This document shows positions 13,399 through 21,401 of a stretch of DNA of 64,000 bases, one piece after another. The stretch is from Pseudomonas sp. ZH-FAD (GTDB lineage: Bacteria > Pseudomonadota > Gammaproteobacteria > Pseudomonadales > Pseudomonadaceae): contig NZ_PGLR01000009.1 of the NCBI RefSeq assembly GCF_002803095.1, positions 62,001 to 126,000 of the forward strand, written 5' to 3'. How positions within the stretch are numbered: the first letter of the stretch is position 1; every line of letters begins with the position of its first letter. The position numbers were made by a program, and so were the translations under genes. The notes below the pieces were generated by a model, which had not been told where the DNA came from, made no database searches, and saw nothing but the letters and a program-made list of their open reading frames with translations.

Positions 13399-13803
13399 TC
13401 AGCTCTTCTTGCGTACGTACAGCACCAGATTGTGGTCGACCAGCTCGAAGCCATGCTCCTTGACGATCTCCTTCTGGCGCTTCTCGATCTCGGCGTCGAA
13501 GAACTCGATCACCTCACCCGAGTCGACGCAGACCATATGGTCGTGATGGCCGCTGTCAGCCAACTCGAACACGGCATGGCCGCCATCGAAGTTGTGACGC
13601 ACCACCAGGCCGGCCGCTTCGAACTGAGTCAGCACGCGGTATACGGTGGCCAGGCCAACGTCCTCGCCCGCCTCCATCAGAGCCTTGTAGACATCCTCCG
13701 CACTCATGTGGCGGTGCTCGGCGTTGTCGAGCATTTGCAGGATTTTGACTCGTGGCAGAGTCACCTTCAGTCCAGCTTTGCGCAGTTCGTTATTTTCAAC
13801 CAT
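13399..13803 (-). CDS. fur: Ferric uptake regulator Fur
   Basis: A 134-residue iron-responsive repressor. The winged helix covers about residues 1-80 (AEDVYKALMEAGEDVGLATVYRVL) and the metal-binding dimerisation domain follows with HNFDGGHAVFE and SGHHDHMVC. Only the Cys of HMVC is visible; the C-terminal CxxC of E. coli Fur is missing, as is usual in Pseudomonas. I chose the ATG at 13803 (MVENNELRKAGLK), the start used by Pseudomonas Fur; an in-frame ATG five codons upstream is possible. Divergent from omlA. Confidence 0.98.
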   Translation of the reverse strand: MVENNELRKAGLKVTLPRVKILQMLDNAEHRHMSAEDVYKALMEAGEDVGLATVYRVLTQFEAAGLVVRHNFDGGHAVFELADSGHHDHMVCVDSGEVIEFFDAEIEKRQKEIVKEHGFELVDHNLVLYVRKKS

Positions 13804-13897
13804 GGTCTGCTTTCTCATGGATGCTGCTTCGCAGCACCCTTCAATACGGGTATGATCCGGGGTTCAAGTTGCCCAAGATAGTGGAAGTCACCCTCCG

Positions 13898-14416
13898 ATG
13901 CAAAAAACCAAGCTCTTGCTGACCAGCCTGTCGCTGACCGGGCTCTTCGCACTCGCCGGTTGTTCATTCCCCGGGGTTTACAAGATCGACATTCAACAGG
14001 GCAATGTCGTGACACAGGACATGATAGACCAGCTACGCCCGGGAATGACCCGACGCCAAGTGCGGTTTATCATGGGCAACCCGTTGATCACCGACACCTT
14101 CCATGCCGATCGCTGGGATTATCTTTACAGCATCCAGCCTGGCGGCGGTCAGCGCCTGCAGGAACGCGTCAGCCTGGTATTCGACGGCAGCGACCAACTG
14201 GTTGGCCTGGCCGGCGACTTCATGCCCGGCGTCAGCCGTGACCAGGCAATCATGGGCGAAGGTAGCGACACCGACAGTGCGCAGCCGCAAGCCAAACCAC
14301 AGGACGAAACCCCGCCGGCGCCTGGCTCGCTGCTGGAGCAGATTCAGCGTGAGGTGGATCAGGTCGAAACCGTTCCGGTTCCGACTCCCGAGCCGCTGGA
14401 AACCGATCCGCAGTAA
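13898..14416 (+). CDS. omlA: Outer membrane assembly lipoprotein OmlA/BamE
   Basis: A 172-residue lipoprotein. The signal peptide ends in the lipobox LAGC (Cys about 22), followed by a BamE/SmpA domain (about 30-110) with the typical [18 protein letters not shown] segment. BamE is an accessory part of the BAM complex that inserts beta-barrel proteins in the outer membrane. The C-terminal 50 or so residues are Pro/Gln/Glu-rich and probably disordered. The divergent fur-omlA arrangement is conserved in Pseudomonas. Confidence 0.95.
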   Translation: MQKTKLLLTSLSLTGLFALAGCSFPGVYKIDIQQGNVVTQDMIDQLRPGMTRRQVRFIMGNPLITDTFHADRWDYLYSIQPGGGQRLQERVSLVFDGSDQLVGLAGDFMPGVSRDQAIMGEGSDTDSAQPQAKPQDETPPAPGSLLEQIQREVDQVETVPVPTPEPLETDPQ

Positions 14417-14427
14417 CACGCGGACAC

Positions 14428-14458
14428 GAAAAAGCCCGGAGCGAATCCGGGCTTTTTC
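14428..14458. terminator. Bidirectional terminator between omlA and rnfH
   Basis: GAAAAAGCCCGGA and TCCGGGCTTTTTC form a 13-pair stem around a GCGAA loop, with a T5 run on each strand. Confidence 0.92.
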
Positions 14459-14485
14459 ATATTTGCCGCCTAACGAGCTGACGGG

Positions 14486-14806
14486 TTAGCTCGACTCCTC
14501 GCCTTCTTCCCTGGCCTTGGCTTTGGCCGCACGCTGCTTGCGCACTTCCTTCGGATCGGCGATCAGCGGCCGATAGATCTCGACACGCTCACCCTCCTCC
14601 AGCACTCGCTCTTCCGGCTTGCCTACCGCTTTGCCAAAAATGCCCAGCGGCGCCTGGCTCAGATCCAGCTCCGGAAAGAACTGCTGCATACCAGAACGCA
14701 GCGCGGCCTCGCGCACCGTGGTGCCGGCCGGTACGGACAGACGCAGGAGTTTCTGCCGTTCGGCAAGGGCATAGACCACTTCGATGGCGATACTGGGCTT
14801 ATCCAT
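14486..14806 (-). CDS. rnfH: RnfH family Ubiquitin-like protein
   Basis: About 106 residues starting MDKPSIAIEVVYALAERQK at the ATG at 14806. RnfH is a small beta-grasp protein of unclear biochemical role, named after the Rnf electron-transport genes but normally encoded next to ratA as here. The core (SVPAGTTVREAALRSG, LGIFGKAVGKPEERVLEEGERVEIYRPL) is complete; the tail is Lys/Glu-rich. It starts inside the last eight bases of ratA, indicating coupling. Confidence 0.93.
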   Translation of the reverse strand: MDKPSIAIEVVYALAERQKLLRLSVPAGTTVREAALRSGMQQFFPELDLSQAPLGIFGKAVGKPEERVLEEGERVEIYRPLIADPKEVRKQRAAKAKAREEGEESS

Positions 14807-15233
14807 ATAGCTGCTTGGCTCGCTGGCAGAAGGCGTCGACCATGGTATTGGCCGCCTGATTGAACAGCGGGCCCAGCGTGGCACGCACCAGGGGCCCAGC
14901 ATAGTCGAAGGTCAGGTCCAGGCTGATCTTGCAGGCCTTGTCGCCCAGCGCCTTGAACTCCCAGACGCCATGGAGACTGGTAAAAGGCCCTTCCTGCAGG
15001 TTCATCTCGATACGCTGCCCAGGCTGCAAGACATTACGCGTGACGAAGCGCTGGCCGATGCTGCCCTTGGCCACCTCGAGGCTGGCAAGCATGTGCGTCT
15101 CGCTGACCTCCAACACCTCACTGGCGCGGCACCAAGGCAGAAACTGTGGGTAACCGGCCACGTCGTTGACGAGATCAAACAGTGCCTGCGCCGGGTACGG
15201 CAACAACGCCGAACGCTGGATTCGAGTAGCCAT
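14799..15233 (-). CDS. ratA: RatA/coenzyme Q-binding START-domain protein
   Basis: A 144-residue polyketide-cyclase/START-fold protein. The opening IQRSALLPYPAQALFDLVNDV and FLPWCRASEVLE are typical of the YfjG/RatA/Coq10 group. In E. coli RatA has been described as blocking 70S formation and, alternatively, as a ubiquinone-binding protein of the Coq10 kind; the sequence does not decide. It forms an operon with rnfH and lies in the conserved smpB neighbourhood. Confidence 0.92.
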   Translation of the reverse strand: MATRIQRSALLPYPAQALFDLVNDVAGYPQFLPWCRASEVLEVSETHMLASLEVAKGSIGQRFVTRNVLQPGQRIEMNLQEGPFTSLHGVWEFKALGDKACKISLDLTFDYAGPLVRATLGPLFNQAANTMVDAFCQRAKQLYG

Positions 15234-16637
15234 TTACTTGCTCAGCTCCGCAATGAACACGATCAGCACGCCGATTGGCGCCACGACGCGAATCAGCCAG
15301 AGGGCCAGATTGAACAGCAGCGGGCTTCTGATGGACAACTCTTCACGCACAGCATCACGGCTTAGCACCCAACCAGCGAACATGGCGAAAGACAGACCGC
15401 CCAGCGGCAGCAGGATACGGCTGGTGAGGTAGTCGATGCTGTCGAAGAACGTCTTGCCGCCCTCGGCACCCCACTGCAACAGATGGAAACCGTCCTCGGC
15501 GAAGACGAAGAACTTGACCTCGGCCCACAGGTTGAACGACAGCACCGTGCCCATCCCCACCAGCCAGCACAGCAGCGCCAGCGCGGCGGTTACCTGCGCA
15601 CGGCTGCGCCCGGTTTTTTCGACGAAGTAGGCCACGGCCGGCTCCAGCATGGAGATCGACGAACTCCATGCGGCAACAGCCACCAGCACGAAGAAGATCA
15701 GCCCCATCACCTGACCGAAAGCGATGTTACCGAAGGCAATCGGCAGGGTGACGAACATCAGCCCCGGGCCACCGCCCGGCTCCAGGCCGGCGGCGAAGAC
15801 GATAGGGAACAATGCCAGCCCCGCCGTCAGCGCCACCAGGGTATCGAGCAGACCGACGGTCAGCACCGTGGCCCCGATCGAGGCCTTCTTCGGCATGTAG
15901 GCGCCGTAGACCATGATCGAGCCCACGCCCACGCTCAGGGTAAAGAAGGCATGGCCCATGGCAGCCAGAATGCCGTCCTGCACCTTGCTCGGATCGAAAT
16001 GGAAGAGGAAGTCGAAACCTTCACGGAAATGCCCGGTGGTGAAGCTATAGCCCAGCAGCACCAGCAACAACACGAACAGCAGCGGCATCATGATGCGCAG
16101 GCTGCGCTCCAACCCTGCTACCACCCCCTTGGCGATGACGAACGCAGTAATCAGCATGAACAGGCTGTGCCACAAGGTCAGGCGCCACGGGTCGGAAGTC
16201 AGACCGCCGAACGCCGCACCTGCCCCATCGGCGCTGATGCCGGTGAAGTCGCCACGCCCCATGCCGATGATGTAATCCAGCGACCAACCGGCTACCACGC
16301 TGTAGAAGGACAGGATCAGTAGCGCAGCGACCATCCCCATCAGCGCAGCCAGCGACCAGTGCTTCGAGGCTCCGGCTTCGATCGCCAGGCTCTTCATCGC
16401 ATTGACCGGACTCTGCCGACCGCGGCGGCCGATCAGGGTTTCCGCCAGCATGATCGGCACACCCACCAGGGCGATGCAGAACAGGTACATGACGACGAAC
16501 GCACCGCCGCCGTAGACCCCGGTCATGTAGGGAAATTTCCAGATATTGCCGAGCCCGACAGCCGAGCCGGTCGCCGCCAGAATGAACACCCAGCGACTGG
16601 CCCAGGCACCATGAATCGAAACTTTGTCGCTCGCCAT
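15234..16637 (-). CDS. Sodium-dependent transporter (NSS/SNF family)
   Basis: About 467 residues from the ATG at 16637 (MASDKVSIHGAWASRW). The first helix contains ATGSAVGLGNIWKFPYM, the sodium- and substrate-binding signature of the LeuT-type neurotransmitter:sodium symporters, and about 12 hydrophobic segments follow. Such proteins usually import amino acids with Na+; the substrate is not evident. The stop adjoins the ratA start with no gap. An upstream in-frame ATG at 16727 would add a hydrophilic leader that relatives lack. Confidence 0.9.
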   Translation of the reverse strand: MASDKVSIHGAWASRWVFILAATGSAVGLGNIWKFPYMTGVYGGGAFVVMYLFCIALVGVPIMLAETLIGRRGRQSPVNAMKSLAIEAGASKHWSLAALMGMVAALLILSFYSVVAGWSLDYIIGMGRGDFTGISADGAGAAFGGLTSDPWRLTLWHSLFMLITAFVIAKGVVAGLERSLRIMMPLLFVLLLVLLGYSFTTGHFREGFDFLFHFDPSKVQDGILAAMGHAFFTLSVGVGSIMVYGAYMPKKASIGATVLTVGLLDTLVALTAGLALFPIVFAAGLEPGGGPGLMFVTLPIAFGNIAFGQVMGLIFFVLVAVAAWSSSISMLEPAVAYFVEKTGRSRAQVTAALALLCWLVGMGTVLSFNLWAEVKFFVFAEDGFHLLQWGAEGGKTFFDSIDYLTSRILLPLGGLSFAMFAGWVLSRDAVREELSIRSPLLFNLALWLIRVVAPIGVLIVFIAELSK

Positions 16638-16749
16638 TGCGGCCAAGACCCCATACTGCGGGAAAAAAGATCGCGCATTGTCGGAGATTCGCGGCATGGG
16701 CTCAAGTTTGGCTCGGTAAAGCCCCATGGCGCAGGCGCGGACGACTCCC

Positions 16750-16755
16750 TATAAT
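16750..16755 (+). promoter_or_regulatory. Perfect -10 box (TATAAT) just upstream of smpB
   Basis: TATAAT ends nine bases before the smpB ATG at 16765. A start point about seven bases downstream of the box would leave only two or three leader bases. A -35 match at the right distance is poor. Confidence 0.5.
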
Positions 16756-16764
16756 GCGCGCCCT

Positions 16765-17247
16765 ATGGCTAAGCAAAAGAAACATCCCCAAGGCACCATC
16801 GCGCTGAACAAGAAGGCGCTGCATGACTATTTCATCGAACACAAGTTCGAGGCCGGCCTGGTGCTGTCCGGTTGGGAAGTGAAGAGTCTGCGTGCCGGCA
16901 AGGCACAGCTGGTCGACAGCTACGTGCTGCTCAAGGACGATGAGGCCTGGTTGATGGGCTGCCACATCACGCCACTGAAAACCGCCAGCACCCATGTCAT
17001 CGCCGACCCGACCCGCACGCGCAAGCTGCTGCTGAACAAGCGCGAGCTGGAAAAGCTGTTCGGCTCCGTGCAGCAAAAGGGCTACACCGCCGTGGCGCTG
17101 TCGCTTTACTGGAAGCAGCATCTGGTCAAATGCGAAATTGCCCTGGCCAAGGGCAAGAAGGACTTCGACAAGCGCCACACCGAGAAAGAGCGTGACGCCG
17201 ACCGTGAGGTTCAACGTGCGATGCGCAGCAAGGGCAAGGACGACTAA
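16765..17247 (+). CDS. smpB: SsrA-binding protein SmpB
   Basis: A 160-residue protein that binds tmRNA and lets it enter stalled ribosomes for trans-translation. The oligonucleotide-binding barrel is complete: [27 protein letters not shown], and the basic C-terminal tail [21 protein letters not shown] that reaches into the mRNA channel. The start [10 protein letters not shown] matches the family; an upstream in-frame ATG at 16726 lies before the -10 box and is unlikely. No Shine-Dalgarno sequence is visible. Confidence 0.97.
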   Translation: MAKQKKHPQGTIALNKKALHDYFIEHKFEAGLVLSGWEVKSLRAGKAQLVDSYVLLKDDEAWLMGCHITPLKTASTHVIADPTRTRKLLLNKRELEKLFGSVQQKGYTAVALSLYWKQHLVKCEIALAKGKKDFDKRHTEKERDADREVQRAMRSKGKDD

Positions 17248-17275
17248 AAGCGGCGACAGGCTGCAGGCAAAGTTG

Positions 17276-17340
17276 GCGTAGGGCGGACTCAGGAGCCCAA
17301 GCGAACAGTCCGCCATGCCAGACCTGGCACCACAACATTC
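17276..17340 (+). repeat. Dispersed repeat (GCGTAGGGCGG family), copy 1
   Basis: This stretch after smpB shares GCGTAGGGCGG, CTCA-GAGC, GCCATGCCAG-CCTGGCA and CACAAC in order with the copy at 23195-23340, including the GTATTGCTTCGC segment that follows. It is non-coding, has no transposase, and fills most of the 170-bp gap to lldR. Confidence 0.6.
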
Positions 17341-17417
17341 CGTTGGGACTCAACAGCGTATTGCTTCGCCAACGGATCGCCGCCAGTCACGCCCTGCTCC
17401 AGTACAGCCTGTAGCGC

Positions 17418-18185
17418 CTACAACCCCAGTCGGCGCTGCGCACGCGCCACGCGCTGGGCTTCCAACTGCACTTCCGACAGCACCTCCTGCACATAATCGA
17501 TATGCTGATTGGAGAGCTCGCGGGCGTCTTCCGCGCGACCTTCGATGATTGCCTGGTACAGCGCGCGGTGCTGCCCGATCAGCATGTCGCGGGTCTCTTC
17601 GCGCTGGGCATACATGCCACCGATGTTGGTCACCACGTTGCGCTTGAGCAGATCGAACAAGCCACGAATGGTGTGCAGCAGAACGGCGTTGTGGCTGGCC
17701 TCGGCAATCGCCAGGTGAAAACGCGCATCGGCCGCCCCCTCCTCGGCGCGAGTCACCTTGCCGACTCGCGCGTAGCAATCCTGCAAGGCTTCGAACGCTT
17801 CGGTGAGGCGCTGCCGATCGATATCGGTGGCGCGCCTGGCCGCGTAGTAGGCGCAGGAGCCTTCCAGCGTGTGACGAAATTCCAGCAGATCGCGCTGGGC
17901 GTCTTCCTTGTGCTCCAGCAGTTGCAACAGCGGGTCGCTGAAGGTCGAGCCGAGTGATTCGGCGACATAGTTACCGCCGCCCTGGCGACTGACCAGCAGC
18001 CCCTTGGCCACCAGTTTCTGGATCGCCTCACGCAGGGACGGACGAGACACACCGAACTGCTCAGCCAGCGCACGCTCTGCAGGCAGCCTCTCACCGACAC
18101 GCAAGGTGCCCTCGAGAATCATGGTTTCCAGTTGCGCGACAATGTCATCAGAGAGACGACGCTGCCGCACCTGACCTACTTCCAT
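17418..18185 (-). CDS. lldR: GntR/FadR-type regulator of the lactate locus (LldR-like)
   Basis: About 255 residues from the ATG at 18185 (MEVGQVRQRRLSD), which has GGAG nine bases upstream; in-frame ATGs at 18194, 18200 and 18269 are alternatives. An N-terminal winged helix (LPAERALAEQFGVSRPSLREAIQKL, about 35-60) is followed by an FCD effector domain (about 90-230). FCD proteins next to lldP typically repress lactate genes until L- or D-lactate binds. It is divergent from lldP, with a matching palindrome between them. Confidence 0.9.
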   Translation of the reverse strand: MEVGQVRQRRLSDDIVAQLETMILEGTLRVGERLPAERALAEQFGVSRPSLREAIQKLVAKGLLVSRQGGGNYVAESLGSTFSDPLLQLLEHKEDAQRDLLEFRHTLEGSCAYYAARRATDIDRQRLTEAFEALQDCYARVGKVTRAEEGAADARFHLAIAEASHNAVLLHTIRGLFDLLKRNVVTNIGGMYAQREETRDMLIGQHRALYQAIIEGRAEDARELSNQHIDYVQEVLSEVQLEAQRVARAQRRLGL

Positions 18186-18341
18186 TACCCACATCTCCAT
18201 TGGTTTGACCAGGCCGATGGCCTCACAGGGCAAGCCTATAGCGCCCTTCTTCGCTGAACAAGCAAGCACTCTACGACCAAAGTCTTAGCCTCTCGATTTG
18301 ACAGTCTATTGAGCAACTTTTAACCTGAGCCCGCTACTTTG

Positions 18342-18362
18342 TAAATTGGTATTACCAATTTA
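18342..18362. promoter_or_regulatory. LldR-type operator palindrome
   Basis: TAAATTGGT-ATT-ACCAATTTA is a perfect inverted repeat with nine-base arms, containing the TTGGT-N3-ACCAA core seen in operators of LldR, PdhR and related FCD regulators. It lies between divergent lldR and the lldP leader. Confidence 0.82.
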
Positions 18363-18365
18363 GCC

Positions 18366-18380
18366 AACAAGAACAACAAA
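18366..18380 (+). promoter_or_regulatory. Hfq/Crc-type A-rich (ARN) tract in the lldP leader
   Basis: AAC-AAG-AAC-AAC-AAA is five consecutive A-R-N triplets, the pattern bound by the distal face of Hfq together with Crc in Pseudomonas carbon catabolite repression. It ends five bases before the GAGG of the small ORF. Confidence 0.65.
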
Positions 18381-18396
18381 CCATCGAGGTCACGCC

Positions 18397-18474
18397 ATGA
18401 CAGCCCTACGCGCTGCAAGCCTGTTCGATCACGCCTCATCCCTGCCGCGCCAGTTGTGCGCTCGTGTGGAGTAA
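18397..18474 (+). CDS. 25-codon leader ORF upstream of lldP
   Basis: ATG with a GAGG eight bases upstream opens a 25-residue ORF beginning MTALRAASLFDHAS and ending RVE. Its stop lies six bases before the lldP ATG, and the lldP ribosome binding site GGAG is inside its last codons. This layout suggests translational coupling, so that Hfq/Crc binding near the leader ORF would also lower lldP translation. It shows no transmembrane or known domain, and may not be functional as a peptide. Confidence 0.45.
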   Translation: MTALRAASLFDHASSLPRQLCARVE

Positions 18475-18480
18475 GACCCA

Positions 18481-20175
18481 ATGTCCAACGGAATTCTCGC
18501 CCTGCTGGCGTTCTCGCCGATTCTGCTCGCTGCCGTGCTGCTGATCGGTCTGCGCTGGCCGGCCAAACACGCCATGCCTCTGGTCTACCTGGTGACTGCT
18601 GCTGTAGGCCTGTTCGCCTGGGACATGACCTTCAACCGCGTCCTGGCTTCTACCCTGCAAGGCTTGCTGATCACCCTCGGCCTGCTGTGGATCATTTTCG
18701 GCGCCATTCTGCTGCTGAACACCCTCAAGCACTCCGGTGGCATTACCGCCATTCGTGCCGGCTTCACCACCATCAGCCCTGATCGCCGCATCCAAGCGAT
18801 CATCATCGCCTGGTTGTTCGGCTGCTTCATCGAGGGTGCCTCGGGCTTCGGTACACCAGCCGCCATCGCGGCTCCGCTGCTTGTCGCCATCGGTTTTCCG
18901 GCCATGGCCGCGGTGTTGATGGGCATGCTGGTACAAAGCACACCGGTATCCTTCGGCGCCGTCGGCACGCCGATCATCGTCGGCCTCAATACCGGCCTGG
19001 ATACCGCCACCATCGGTGCACAGCTGGTCGAACAGGGCTCGTCCTGGGCGCAGTTCCTGCAACTGATCACCAGTGAAGTAGCGATCATCCATGCCACCGT
19101 TGGCGTGGTCATGCCGGTCATCATGGCAATGATGCTGACGCGCTTCTTCGGTCAGGAGAAAAGCTGGAAAGCTGGCCTGGAGGTCATGCCGTTCGCGATT
19201 TTCGCCGGTCTGGCCTTCGTCGTGCCGTACGTCTTCACCGGCGTCTTCCTCGGTCCGGAATTCCCGTCGCTGCTGGGCGGCCTGATCGGCCTGGCCATCG
19301 TCACCAGCGCTGCCCGCTTCGGCTTCCTGGTACCGAAGAAAACCTGGGACTTCGCCCCGGCGGACAAATGGCCGAGCGAGTGGCTGGGCAGCGTCGAGAT
19401 GAAACTGGACGAACTGACTGCCAAACCGATGAGCGCACTGCGCGCCTGGCTGCCCTATGTGCTGGTCGGTGCCCTGCTGGTGATCAGCCGCGTGTTCCCG
19501 GAAGTGGGCAACGCGCTGAAGGCGGTGGTGGTGAACTTCCCCGACCTGCTCGGCGAAGCCGGCGTCAGCGCCAACTTCCAACCCCTGTACCTGCCGGGTG
19601 GCATTCTGGTCGCCGTGGTCCTGGCCACCTTCTTCCTGCATGGCATGAAGGCACGTGACCTGGGCAAGGCGGTGAAGGAATCCTCCAGCGTATTGCTCAG
19701 CGCCGGCTTCGTGTTGCTGTTCACCGTGCCGATGGTGCGCATCCTGATCAACTCCGGCGTCAACGGCGCCGAGCTGGCCAGCATGCCGATCCTCATGGCG
19801 CGCTGGGTGGCCGACAGCGTTGGCGGCATCTATCCGCTGCTGGCCCCGAGCATCGGTGCCCTGGGTGCCTTCATCGCCGGCTCCAACACCGTCAGCAACA
19901 TGATGTTCAGCCAGTTCCAGTTCGGCGTGGCCAGCAGCCTGGGTATCTCCAGCGCACTGATCGTCGCGGTCCAGGCCGTTGGCGCCGCCGCCGGCAACAT
20001 GGTGGCGATCCACAACGTCGTCGCAGCTTCGGCTACCGTTGGCCTGCTCGGCCGCGAAGGCAGTACCCTGCGCAAGACCATCTGGCCGACGCTGTACTAC
20101 CTGCTGTTCACCGGCATCATCGCGATGGTCGCGATCTATGTGCTGGGTGTCAGCGATCCGCTGATGCCCCACTGA
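18481..20175 (+). CDS. lldP: L-lactate permease
   Basis: A 564-residue inner-membrane protein of the LctP family, usual length, with 12 or more hydrophobic helices and the conserved SGFGTPAAIAAPLLV and GSNTVSNMMFSQFQFG segments. It imports L- and D-lactate (and glycolate) with protons. First gene of lldP-lldD-dld, and divergent from the regulator lldR. Its start overlaps regulatory features in the leader described above. Confidence 0.98.
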   Translation: MSNGILALLAFSPILLAAVLLIGLRWPAKHAMPLVYLVTAAVGLFAWDMTFNRVLASTLQGLLITLGLLWIIFGAILLLNTLKHSGGITAIRAGFTTISPDRRIQAIIIAWLFGCFIEGASGFGTPAAIAAPLLVAIGFPAMAAVLMGMLVQSTPVSFGAVGTPIIVGLNTGLDTATIGAQLVEQGSSWAQFLQLITSEVAIIHATVGVVMPVIMAMMLTRFFGQEKSWKAGLEVMPFAIFAGLAFVVPYVFTGVFLGPEFPSLLGGLIGLAIVTSAARFGFLVPKKTWDFAPADKWPSEWLGSVEMKLDELTAKPMSALRAWLPYVLVGALLVISRVFPEVGNALKAVVVNFPDLLGEAGVSANFQPLYLPGGILVAVVLATFFLHGMKARDLGKAVKESSSVLLSAGFVLLFTVPMVRILINSGVNGAELASMPILMARWVADSVGGIYPLLAPSIGALGAFIAGSNTVSNMMFSQFQFGVASSLGISSALIVAVQAVGAAAGNMVAIHNVVAASATVGLLGREGSTLRKTIWPTLYYLLFTGIIAMVAIYVLGVSDPLMPH

Positions 20176-20191
20176 TCGACTGGTAGTGCCC

Positions 20192-20210
20192 GCCCCGACA
20201 TCGTCGGGGC
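20192..20210 (+). terminator. Hairpin between lldP and lldD
   Basis: GCCCCGAC and GTCGGGGC pair around ATC, followed by ATTT. The weak T-run suggests partial attenuation or mRNA protection within the operon. Confidence 0.5.
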
Positions 20211-20257
20211 ATTTGCCGTAAGGCTACGCTTCCCCTTTTCAGCAACAGGATGAGCCC

Positions 20258-21397
20258 ATGATCATTTCTGCCTCGACCGACTATCGCGCCGCCGCTCAAC
20301 GCAGGCTGCCGCCCTTCCTGTTCCATTACGCCGATGGCGGCGCCTACGCCGAGCACACGCTGCGCCGCAACGTCGCCGACCTGTCGGACATCGAACTGCG
20401 CCAGCGCGTGCTGAAGAACATGTCCGAACTGGACCTGTCCACCGAGCTGTTCGGCGAAAAGATGTCGATGCCGGTAGGCCTGGCGCCAGTCGGCCTGACC
20501 GGCATGTTCGCCCGCCGTGGCGAGGTGCAGGCAGCCAAGGCGGCAGCGGCCAAGGGCATTCCCTTCACCCTGTCCACCGTGTCGGTGTGCCCGATCGAGG
20601 AAGTGGCCCCGGCCATCGACCGGCCGATGTGGTTCCAGCTCTACGTGCTGAAAGACCGCGGTTTCATGAAGAACGCACTGGAGCGCGCCAAGGCCGCCGG
20701 CTGCTCGACCCTGGTGTTCACCGTCGACATGCCCGTGCCCGGCGCCCGCTACCGCGATGCCCACTCCGGCATGAGTGGCCCGAACGCGGCGCTGCGCCGC
20801 ATGCTGCAGGCCATGACTCACCCGCAGTGGGCCTGGGACGTCGGCCTGATGGGCAAACCGCACGACCTGGGCAACATCTCCGCCTACCGCGGCAACCCGA
20901 CCGGCCTGGCGGACTATATCGGCTGGCTGGGCGCCAACTTCGACCCGTCGATCTCCTGGAAGGATCTGGAATGGATCCGCGACTTCTGGGACGGCCCGAT
21001 GGTGATCAAGGGCATCCTCGACCCGGAAGACGCCCGCGACGCGGTGACCTTCGGCGCCGACGGCATCATCGTCTCCAACCACGGTGGTCGTCAGCTCGAC
21101 GGCGTGCTGTCCAGCGCCCGTGCTCTGCCGGCCATCGCCGATGCGGTCAAGGGCGAGCTGAAGATCCTCGCCGACTCCGGCATCCGCACCGGCCTCGACG
21201 TGGTGCGCATGATTGCTCTCGGCGCCGACACCGTGCTGCTCGGCCGCGCCTTCCTCTACGCCCTGGCCGCTGCCGGTGGCGCCGGTGTGAGCAACCTGCT
21301 CGACCTGATCGAGAAGGAAATGCGCGTGGCGATGGTGCTGACCGGCGCCAAGTCCATCGCCGAAATCACTCCGGATCTGCTGGTAAAGGAGCGTTGA
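20258..21397 (+). CDS. lldD: L-lactate dehydrogenase (FMN, quinone-linked)
   Basis: A 379-residue alpha-hydroxyacid-oxidising flavoenzyme that oxidises L-lactate to pyruvate and passes electrons to the respiratory quinone pool at the inner membrane. The TIM-barrel signature is intact, including the catalytic His in [11 protein letters not shown] (about residue 275) and the FMN-site [15 protein letters not shown] near the C terminus. It follows lldP after 82 bp with a hairpin between, and is followed by dld after four bases. Confidence 0.98.
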   Translation: MIISASTDYRAAAQRRLPPFLFHYADGGAYAEHTLRRNVADLSDIELRQRVLKNMSELDLSTELFGEKMSMPVGLAPVGLTGMFARRGEVQAAKAAAAKGIPFTLSTVSVCPIEEVAPAIDRPMWFQLYVLKDRGFMKNALERAKAAGCSTLVFTVDMPVPGARYRDAHSGMSGPNAALRRMLQAMTHPQWAWDVGLMGKPHDLGNISAYRGNPTGLADYIGWLGANFDPSISWKDLEWIRDFWDGPMVIKGILDPEDARDAVTFGADGIIVSNHGGRQLDGVLSSARALPAIADAVKGELKILADSGIRTGLDVVRMIALGADTVLLGRAFLYALAAAGGAGVSNLLDLIEKEMRVAMVLTGAKSIAEITPDLLVKER

Positions 21398-21401
21398 GCC
21401 A

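Noticed and set aside
18436..20172. A 578-codon open frame opposite lldP
   Set aside because: Gln/Asp/His-rich shadow of a membrane-protein gene; the opposite strand is a complete lactate permease.
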